Source: Salticus scenicus
Lineage: Eukaryota > Arthropoda > Arachnida > Araneae > Salticidae
Reading direction: 5' to 3'
Assembly (NCBI GenBank): GCA_963930645.1
Contig: OZ005648.1
Coordinates: 4,726,131 to 4,790,130, forward strand
Length of the DNA: 64,000 nucleotides
The notes under the pieces were generated by a model, which saw nothing but the letters and a program-made list of their open reading frames with translations, was not told the DNA's origin and did no database searches. Shown piece by piece: positions 52,181-62,571 of this stretch (the stretch's first letter is position 1; each line of letters opens with the position of its first letter). Made by a program: the position numbers and the translations under genes.

Positions 52181-55147
52181 TCTCTAAATTTGTAGTCTTT
52201 GTAAACATTTGTAGTCTTTTTTCCTTGTTTCCACGTATTTGTTTACATTTAGAGTCTTTGTTTATATTTTGAGTCTTTGTTTACATTTACACTCTTTGTT
52301 TACATTTGTAATCTGTTTACCTTTAGAGCTTTGTTTACATTTGTTGTCTGTGTTTACATTTAGAGTCAGTTTACATTTGTAGTCTATGTTTACATTTGCA
52401 GTCTTTGTTTACATTTGTAGTCTTTGTTTACATTTAATGTCTGTTAACATTTGTGCTTTTTGTTTAATTTTGTATTCTTTGTTTACATTTGTAGTCCGCT
52501 TACATTTAGAATCTTTGTTTAAATTTAGAGGCTTTGTTTAAATTTGTAGTCTGTTTACATATAGAGCCTTTGTTTACATTTGTAGTCTTTCTTTAAATTT
52601 GTAGTCTTTGTTTACATTTGTAGTCTTTGTTTACATATAGAGCCTTTGTTTACATTTAGAGTATTTGTTTACATATGTAGTCTTTGTTTAACTTTAGAGT
52701 CCTTGTTTACATTTGTAGTCATTGTTTACATTTGTAGTCTTTGTTTACATTTCGAGTCTCTTTATATTTAGTGTCTTTGTTTAAATTTAGATTCTTTGTT
52801 TACATTTATAGACTTTTTTATATTTAGAGTGCTTACATTTAGCGCCTTTGTTTCAATTTGTAGTCTTTGTTTACCTTTAGAGTCTATGTTTACATTTACA
52901 ATATTTGTTTACATTTAGAGATTTTGTTTAGAGTTAGAGTCTGTTTACATTTGTAGTCTTTGTTTACATTTAGAGTGTTTGTTTAATACTAGAGCCTTTG
53001 TTTACATTCAGAGTCTTTGTTTACATTTGTAGTCTTTGTTTACAATTAGATTCCTTGTTTACATTTAGAGTCTTAGTTTACATTTCGAGTCTCTTTACAT
53101 TTAGAATCTTTGTTTACATTTGTAGTCTTTGTTTACATTTGTAGTCTTTGTTTACATTTAGATTATGTTTACATTTAGTGACTTTCTTTACATTTAGATA
53201 CTTTGTTTACATTTGTAGATTTTGTTTACATTTAGAGTGTTTACATTTAGTGCCTATGTTTACATTTTTAGTCTTTGTTTACATTTAGAGTCTTTGTTTA
53301 CGTTTGTAGTCTTTATTTACATGTGTAATCTTTGTTTCCATTTAGAGTCTTTGTTTATATTTGTAATCTTTGTTTTCATTTAGAGCCTTTTTCCCATTCG
53401 TAGTCTGTTTACATTGTTGTCTTTGTTTACAGAGCCTATTTAAATTTGCACTCCTTGTTTCCACGTATTTGTTTACATTTAGAGTCTTTGTTTATATTTT
53501 GAGTCTTTGTTTACATTTACACTCTTTGTTTACATTTTGAGTCTCTTAACATCTGTGCTCTTTGTTTACATTTGTAATCTGTTTACCTTTAGAGCTTTGT
53601 TTACATTTGTAGTCTTTGTTTACATTTAATGTCTGTTAACATTTGTGCTTTTTGTTTAATTTTGTATTCTTTGTTTACATTTGTAGTCCGCTTACATTTA
53701 GAATCTTTGTTTAAATTTAGAGGCTTTGTTTAAATTTGTAGTCTGTTTACATATAGAGCCTTTGTTTACATTTGTAGTCTTTCTTTAAATTTGTAGTCTT
53801 TGTTTACATTTGAAGTCTTTGTTTACATATAGAGCCTTTGTTTACATTTAGAGTATTTGTTTACATATGTAGTCTTTGTTTAACTTTAGAGTCCTTGTTT
53901 ACATTTGTAGTCATTGTTTACATTTGTAGTCTTTGTTTACATTTCGAGTCTCTTTATATTTAGTGTCTTTGTTTAAATTTAGATTCTTTGTTTACATTTT
54001 TAGACTTTTTTATATTTAGAGTGCTTACATTTAGCGCCTTTGTTTACATTTGTAGTCTTTGTTTACCTTTAGAGTCCTTGTTTACATTTGTAGCCATTGT
54101 TTACATTTGTAGTCTCTGTTTACGTTTAAATTCTTTGTTTACATTTGTAGTCTTTGTTTACATTTAAATTCTTTGTTTACGTTGTGGTCTTTGTTTACAT
54201 TTCGAGTCTCTTTACATTTAGTGTCTTTGTTTAAATTTAGATACTTTGTTTACATTTGTAGACTTTGTTTACATTTAGTATGTTTACATTTAGTGCCTTT
54301 GTTTACGTTCGTAGTCTTTGTTTACATGTTTAATCTTTCTTTCAATTTAGTCTTTGTTTATATTTGTAGTCTGTTTACATTTGTTATCTTTGTTTACATT
54401 TGTTGTCTTTGTTTACATACAGAGCCTGTTTAAATTTGCACTCTTTGTTTACATGTCTTTTTTTGCATATAGTTACGTTTTTAGTCTGTTAACATTTGTG
54501 CAGTTTGTTTACATTTGTAGTCCGCTTACATTTAGATTCTTTGTTTACTTTTAAAGGCTTTGTTTAAATTTGTAGTCTGTTTACATTTTTACATTTAGAG
54601 CCTTTGTTTACATTTGTAGTCTTTGTTTACATTTAGAGTGTTTGTTTATATTTGTAATCTTTGCTTTCATTTAAAGCCTTTTTCTCATTCGTAGTCTTTG
54701 TTTACATTTGTTGTCTTTGTTTACATACAGAGCGTATTTAAATTTGCACTCTTTGTTTCCACGTATTTCTTTACATTTAGAGTCTTTGTTTATATTTTGA
54801 GTCTTTGTTTACATTTGCACTCTTTGTTTACATTTTGAGTCTCTTAACATTTGTGCTCTTTGTTTCCATTTGTAATCTGTTTACATTTAGAGCTTTCTTT
54901 ACATTTGTTGTCTGTGTTTACATTTAGAGTCAGTTTACATTTGTAGTCTATGTTTACATTTGCAGTCTTTGTTTACATTTGTAGTCTTTGTTAATATTTG
55001 TGCTCTTTGTTTAATTTTGTATTCTTTGTTTACATTTGTAGTCCACTTACATTTAGATTATTTGTTTAAATTTAGAGGCTTTGTTTAAATTTGTAGTCTG
55101 TTTACATTTAGAGCCTTTGTTTACATTTGTAGTCTTTCTCTAAATTT

Positions 55148-55217
55148 AGATTCTTTGTTTACATTTTTAGACTTTTTTATATTTAGAGTGTTTGCATTTA
55201 GTGCCTTTGTTTACATT
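55148..55217 (+). repeat. Replaced patch (conversion-like) in copy 2
   Basis: Outside this patch the two 9.25-kb copies run together. Inside it, 70 bp here replaces 75 bp at 45897-45971, so it is not a set of point changes. The patch contains TTTTTAGACTTTTTTATATT and the TTTGCATTTAGTGCC step and matches 50492-50561 and 60885-60954. That indicates transfer from, or exchange with, a different module of the array. Confidence 0.72.
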
Positions 55218-57170
55218 TGTAGTCTTTGTTTACCTTTAGAGTCCTTGTTTACATTTGTAGTCATTGTTTACATTTGTAGTCTTTGTTTACATTTCGAGTC
55301 TCTTTACATTTACTGTCTTTGTTTAAATTTATATACTTTGTTTACATTTGTAGACTTTGTTTACATTTAGAATGTTTACATTTAGTGCCTTTGTTTACGT
55401 TCGTAGTCTTTCTTTACATTTAGAGTCTATGTTTACATTTTCAATATTTGTTTACATTTAGAGATTTTGTTTACAGTTAGAGTCTGTTTACATTTGTAGT
55501 CTTTGTTTACATTTAGAGTGTTTGTTTACAATTAGAGCCTTTGTTTACATTCAGAGTCTTTGTTTACATTTGTAGTCTTTGTTTACAATTAGATTCTTAG
55601 TTTACATTTCGAGTCTCTTTACATTTAGAATCTTTGTTTACATTTGTAGTCTTTGTTTACATTTGTAATCTTTGTTTACATTTAGATTCTGTTTACATTT
55701 AGTGATTTTGTTTACATTTAGATTCTTTGTTTACATTTGTAGATTTTGTTTACATTTAGAGAGTTTACATTTAGTGCCTTTGTTTACATTTTTAGTCTTT
55801 GTTTATATTTAGAGTGTTTGTTTACATTTGTAGTCCTTCTTTAAATTCAGAGTACTTGTTTACATTTAGAGTCTTTGTTTACGTTTGTAGTATTTATTTA
55901 CATGTGTAATCTTTGTTTCCATTTAGAGTCTTTGTTTATATTTGTAATCTTTGTTTTCATTTAGAGCCTTTTTCTCATTCGTAGTCTTTGTTTACATTTG
56001 TTGTCTTTGTTTACATACAGAGCCTATTTAAATTTGCACTTTTTGTTTCCACGTATTTGTTTACATTTACACTCTTTGTTTACATTTTGAGTCTCTTAAC
56101 ATTTGTGCTCTTTGTTTACATTTGTAATCTGTTTACATTTAGAGCTTTGTTTACATTTGTTGTCTGTGTTTACATTTAGAGTCAGTTTACATTTGTAGTC
56201 TATGTTTACATTTGCAGTCTTTGTTTACATTTGTAGTCTTTGTTTACATTTAATGTCTGTTAACATTTGTGCTCTTTGTTTAATTTTGTATTCTTTGTTT
56301 ACATTTGTAGTCCGCTTACATTTAGATTCTTTGTTTAAATTTAGAGGCTTTGTTTAAATTTGTAGTCTGTTTACATTTAGAGCCTTTGTTTACATTTGTA
56401 GTCTTTCTTTAAATTTGTAGTCTTTGTTTACCTTTAGAGTCCTTGTTTACATTTGTAGTCTTTGTTTACATTTCGAGTCTCTTTATATTTAGTGTCTTTG
56501 TTTAAATTTAGATTCTTTGTTTACATTTTTAGACTTTTTTATATTTAGAGTGTTTCCGTTTAGTGCCTTTGTTTACATTTGTAGTCTTTGTTTACCTTTA
56601 GAGTCCTTGTTTACATTTGTAGTCATTGTTTACATTTCTAGTCTTTGTTTACATTTAAATTCTTTGTTTACATTTGTAGTCTTTGTTTACATTTAAATTC
56701 TTTGTTTATATTCGTAGTCTTTGTTTACATTTCGAGACTCTTTACATTTAGTGTCTTTGTTTAAATTTATATACTTTGTTTACATTTGTAGACTTTGTTT
56801 ACATTTAGAATGTTTACATTTAGTGCCTTTGTTTACGTTCGTAGTCTTTGTTTACATGTGTAATCTTTGTTTCAATTTAGAGTCCTTGTTTATGTTTGTA
56901 GTCTTTGTTTACATTTGTTATCTTTGTTTGCATTTGTTGTCATTGTTTACATACAGAGCCTGTTTAAATTTGCACTCTTTGTTTACATGTCTTTGTTTAC
57001 ATTTAGAGACTGTTTACATTTTTAGTCTGTTAACATTTGTGCACTTCGTTTACATTTGTAGTCCGCTTACATTTAGATTCTTTGTTTATTTTTAAAGTCT
57101 TTGTTTAATTTGTCGTCTGTTTACATTTAGAGCCTTTGTTTACATTTGTAGTCTTTCTTTACCTTTAGAG

Positions 57171-58317
57171 TCTATGTTTACATTTACAATATTTGTTTAC
57201 ATTTACAGATTTTGTTTACAGTTAGAGTCTGTTTACATTTGTAGTCTTTGTTTACATTTAGAGTTTGTTTCCAATTAGAGCCTTTGTTTACATTCAGAGT
57301 CGTTGTTTACATTTGTAGTCTTTGTTTACAATTAGATTCCTTGTTTACATTTAGAGTCTTAGTTTACATTTCGAGTCTCTTTACATTTAGAAACTTTGTT
57401 TACATATGAAGTCTTTGTTTACATTTAGATTCTGTTTAGATTTAGTGATTTTGTTTACATTCGGATTCTTTGTTTACATTTGTAGATTTTGTTTACATTT
57501 AGAGAGTTTACATTTAGTGCCTTTGTTTACATTTTTAGTCTTTGTTTATATTTAGAGTCTTTCTTTACATTTGTAGTCTTTCTTTACATTTAGATTATTT
57601 GTTTAAATTTAGAGGCTTTGTTTACGTTTGTAGTCTTTCTCTAAATTTGTAGTCTTTGTTTACATATAGAGCCTTTGTTTACATTTAGAGTATTTATTTA
57701 CATATGTAGTCTTCGTTTACCTTTAGAGTCCTTGTTTACATTTGTAGTCATTGTTTACATTTGTAGACTTTGTTTACATTTCGAGTCTCTTTACATTTAG
57801 TGTCTTTGTTTACATTTGTAGTCTTTGTTTGCATTTAGATTCTGTTTACATTTAGTGCCTTTGTTTACATTTTTAGTCTTTGTTTATATTTAGAGTCTTT
57901 GTTTACATTTGTAGCCTTTCTTTACATTTAGAGTACTTGTTTATATTTAGAGTCTTTTTTTACCTTTGTAGTCTTTATTTACATGTGTAATTTTTGTTTC
58001 ATTTTAGAGTCTTTGTTTATATTTGTAATCTTTGTTTTCATTTAGAGCCTTTTTCTCATTCGTAGTCTTTGTTTACATTTGTTGTCTTTGTTTACATACA
58101 GAGCGTATTTAAATTTGCACTCTTTGTTTCCACGTATTTGTTTATATTTAGATTCTTTGTTTATATTTTGAGTCTTTCTTTACATTTACACTCTTTGTTT
58201 GCATTTTGAGTCTCTTAACATTTGTGTACTTTGTTTACATTTGTAATCTTCTTACATTTAGAGCTTTGTTTACATTTGTAGTCTGTGTTTACATTTAGAG
58301 TTAGGTTACATTTGTAG
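57171..58317 (+). repeat. 1,147-bp tandem duplication, unit 1
   Basis: Begins at TCTATGTTTACATTTAC and runs through ACAATATTTG, ACAGATTTTG, TCGTTGTTTAC, the TCTCATTCG module and GAGTTAGGTTACATTTGTAG. The next unit begins at 58318 with the same bases. The corresponding stretch in the older 9.25-kb copy (about 47925-49071) is present once. Confidence 0.9.
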
Positions 58318-59464
58318 TCTATGTTTACATTTACAATATTTGTTTACATTTACAGATTTTGTTTACAGTTAGAGTCTGTTTACATTTGTAGTCTTTGTTT
58401 ACATTTAGAGTTTGTTTCCAATTAGAGCCTTTGTTTACATTCAGAGTCGTTGTTTACATTTGTAGTCTTTGTTTACAATTAGATTCCTTGTTTACATTTA
58501 GAGTCTTAGTTTACATTTCGAGTCTCTTTACATTTAGAAACTTTGTTTACATATGAAGTCTTTGTTTACATTTAGATTCTGTTTAGATTTAGTGATTTTG
58601 TTTACATTCGGATTCTTTGTTTACATTTGTAGATTTTGTTTACATTTAGAGAGTTTACATTTAGTGCCTTTGTTTACATTTTTAGTCTTTGTTTATATTT
58701 AGAGTCTTTCTTTACATTTGTAGTCTTTCTTTACATTTAGATTATTTGTTTAAATTTAGAGGCTTTGTTTACGTTTGTAGTCTTTCTCTAAATTTGTAGT
58801 CTTTGTTTACATATAGAGCCTTTGTTTACATTTAGAGTATTTATTTACATATGTAGTCTTCGTTTACCTTTAGAGTCCTTGTTTACATTTGTAGTCATTG
58901 TTTACATTTGTAGACTTTGTTTACATTTCGAGTCTCTTTACATTTAGTGTCTTTGTTTACATTTGTAGTCTTTGTTTGCATTTAGATTCTGTTTACATTT
59001 AGTGCCTTTGTTTACATTTTTAGTCTTTGTTTATATTTAGAGTCTTTGTTTACATTTGTAGCCTTTCTTTACATTTAGAGTACTTGTTTATATTTAGAGT
59101 CTTTTTTTACCTTTGTAGTCTTTATTTACATGTGTAATTTTTGTTTCATTTTAGAGTCTTTGTTTATATTTGTAATCTTTGTTTTCATTTAGAGCCTTTT
59201 TCTCATTCGTAGTCTTTGTTTACATTTGTTGTCTTTGTTTACATACAGAGCGTATTTAAATTTGCACTCTTTGTTTCCACGTATTTGTTTATATTTAGAT
59301 TCTTTGTTTATATTTTGAGTCTTTCTTTACATTTACACTCTTTGTTTGCATTTTGAGTCTCTTAACATTTGTGTACTTTGTTTACATTTGTAATCTTCTT
59401 ACATTTAGAGCTTTGTTTACATTTGTAGTCTGTGTTTACATTTAGAGTTAGGTTACATTTGTAG
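58318..59464 (+). repeat. 1,147-bp tandem duplication, unit 2
   Basis: Second unit at exactly 1,147 bp. The junction joins GAGTTAGGTTACATTTGTAG to TCTATGTTTACATTTAC, while the right end at 59465 continues TCTATGTTTACATTTGC as in the single-copy relative near 49073. The two ends share TCTATGTTTACATTT, so the event could have used 15 bp of homology. No differences between the two units were noticed where I compared them, including the TATGAAGTC variant near 57407 and 58554. Confidence 0.9.
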
Positions 59465-62400
59465 TCTATGTTTACATTTGCAGTCTTTGTTTACATTTGT
59501 AGTCTTTGTTTACATTTAAGGACTGTTAACATTTGTGCTCTTTGTATAATTTTGTGTTCTTTGTTTACATTTGTAGTCCGCTTACATTTAGATTCTTTGT
59601 TTAAATTTTGAGGCTTTGTTTAAATTTGTAGTCTGTTTACATTTAGAGCCTTTGTTTACATTTGTAGTCTTTCTTTACCTTTAGAGTCTATGTTTACATT
59701 TACAATATTTGTTTACATTTAGAGATTTTATTTACAGTTAGAGTCTGTTTACATTTGTAGTCTTTGTTTACATTTAGAGTGTTTGTTTACAATTAGAGCC
59801 TTGGTTTACATTCAGAGTCTTTGTTTACATTTGTAGTCTTTGTTTACAATTAGATTCCTTGTTTACATTTAGAGTCTTAGTTTACATTTCGAGTCTCTTT
59901 ACATTTAGAATCTTTGTTTACATTTGTAGTCTTTGTTTACATTTGTAATCTTTGTTTACATTTAGATTCTTTGTTTACATTTGTAGATTTTGTTTACATT
60001 TAGAGAGTTTACATTTAGTGCCTTTGTTTATATTTTTAGTCTTTGTTTATATTTAGAGTCTTTGTTTACATTTGTAGTCTTTCTTTACATTTAGAGTACT
60101 TGTTTATATTTAGAGTCTTTGTTTACGTTTGTAATCATTATTTACATGTGTAATTTTTGTTTCATTTTAGAGTCTTTGTTTATATTTGTAATCTTTGTTT
60201 TCATTTAGAGCCTTTTTCTCATTCGTAGTCTTTGTTTACATTGGTTGTCTTTGTTTAAATACAGAGCCTATTTAAATTTGCACTCTTTGTTTCCACGTAT
60301 TTGTTTACATTTAGAGTCTTTGTTTATATTTTGAGTCTTTGTTTACATTTACACTCTTTGTTTACATTTTGAGTCTCTTAACATTTGTGCTCTTTGTTTA
60401 CATTTGTAATCTGTTTACATTTAGAGCTTTGTTTACATTTGTTGTCTGTGTTTACATTTAGAGTCAGTTTACATTTGTAGTCTATGTTTACATTTGCAGT
60501 CTTTGTTTACATTTGTAGTCTTTGTTTACATTTATTGTCTGTTAACATTTGTGATCTTTGTTTAATTTTGTATTCTTTGTTTACATTTGTAGTCCGCTTA
60601 CATTTAGATTATTTGTTTAAATTTAGAGGCTTTGTTTAAATTTGTAGTCTGTTTACATTTAGAGCCTTTATTTACATTTGTAGTCTTTCTCTAAATTTGT
60701 AGTCTTTGTTTACATTTGTAGTCTTTTTTTACATATAGAGCCTTTGTTTACATTTAGAGTATTTGTTTACATATGTAGTCTTTGTTTACCTTTAGAGTCC
60801 TTGTCTACATTTGTAGTCATTGTTTACATTTGTAGTCTGTTTACATTTCGAGTCTCTTTACATTTAGTGTCTTTGTTTAAATTTAGATTCTTTGTTTACA
60901 TTTTTAGACTTTTTTATATTTAGAGTGTTTGCATTTAGTGCCTTTGTTTACATTTGTAGTCTTTGTTTACCTTTAGAGTCCTTGTTTACATTTGTAGTCA
61001 TAGTTTACATTTGTAGTCTATGTTTACATTTGCAGTCTTTGTTTACATTTGTAGTCTTTGTTAATATTTGTGCTCTTTGTTTAATTTTGTATTCTTTGTT
61101 TACATTTGTAGTCCACTTACATTTAGATTATTTGTTTAAATTTAGAGGCTTTGTTTAAATTTGTAGTCTGTTTACATTTAGAGCCTTTGTTTACATTTGT
61201 AGTCTTTCTCTAAATTTGTAGTCTTTGTTTACATTTGTAGTCTTTGTTTACATATAGAGCCTTTGTTTACATTTAGAGTATTTGTTTACATATGTAGTCT
61301 TTGTTTACCTTTAGAGTCCTTGTTTACATTTGTAGTCATTGTTTACATTTGTAGTCTGTTTACATTTCGAGTCTCTTTACATTTAGTGTCTTTGTTTAAA
61401 TTTAGATACTCTGTTTACATTTCTAGACTTTGTTTACATTTAGAATGTTTACATTTAGTGCCTTTGTTTACGTTCGTAGTCTTTGATTACATGTGTAATC
61501 TTTATTTCAATTTAGAGTCTTTGTTTATATTTGTAGTCTTTGTTTACATTTGTTGTCTTTGTTTACATACAGAGCCTGTTTAAATTTGCACTCTTTGTTT
61601 ACATGTCTTTGTTTACATTTAGAGACTGTTTACATTTTTAGTCTGTTAACATTTGTGCACTTTGTTTACATTTGTAGTCCGCTTACATTTAGATTCTTTG
61701 TTTATTTTTAAAGGCTTTGTTTAAATCTGTAGTCTGTTTACATTTAGAGCCTTTGTTTACATTTGTAGTCTTTCTTTAACTTTAGAGTTTATGTTTACAT
61801 TTACAATATTTGTTTACATTTAGAGATTTTGTTTACAGTTAGAGTCTGTTTACATTTGTAGTCTTTGTTTACATTTAGAGTTTGTTTAAAATTAGAGCCT
61901 TTGTTTACATTCAGAGTCTTTGTTTACTTTTGTAGTCTTTGTTTACAATTAGATTCCTTGTTTACATTTAGAGTCTTAGTTTACATTTCGAGTCTCTTTA
62001 CATTTAGAATCTTTGTAGTCTTTGTTTACATTTGTAGTCTTTGTTTACATTTAGATTCTGTTTACATTTAGTGATTTTGTTTACGTTTGTAGTCTTTATT
62101 TACATGTGTAATCTTTGTTCCCATTTAAAGTCTTTGTTTATATTTGTAATCTTTGTTTTCATTTAGAGCCTTTTTCTCATTCGTAGTCTTTGTTTACATT
62201 TGTTGTGTTTGTTTACATACAGAGCCTATTTAAATTTGCACTCTTTGTTTCCACGTATTTGTTTACATTTAGAGTCTTTGTTTACATTTACACTCTTTGT
62301 TTACATTTTGAGTCTCTTAACATTTGTGCTCTTTGTTTACATTTGTAATCTGTTTACATTTAGAGCTTTGTTTACATTTGCAGTCTTTGTTTACATTTGT

Positions 62401-62571
62401 AGTCTTTGTTTACATTTAATGTCTGTTAACATTTGTGCTCTTTGTTTAATTTTGTATTCTTTGTTTACATTTGTAGACCGCTTACATTTAGATTCTTTGC
62501 TTAAATTTAGAGGCTTTGTTTAAATTTGTAGTCTGTTTACATTTAGAGCCTTTGTTTACATTTGTAGTCTT

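Larger units (their letters stand above)
52181..62571 (+). repeat. 9.25-kb higher-order duplication, copy 2 (expanded to ~10.39 kb)
   Basis: Second copy of 42928-52180. It is longer because an internal 1,147-bp stretch is tandemly doubled, and it carries a replaced ~70-bp patch near 55148-55217. After the internal duplication landmarks run 10,393 bp (later 10,391 bp) behind copy 1. It ends where the first copy reads TCTCTAAATTT and this one reads TCTTTAAATTT, then continues as the 39.7-kb type. No gene is seen. Confidence 0.83.
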
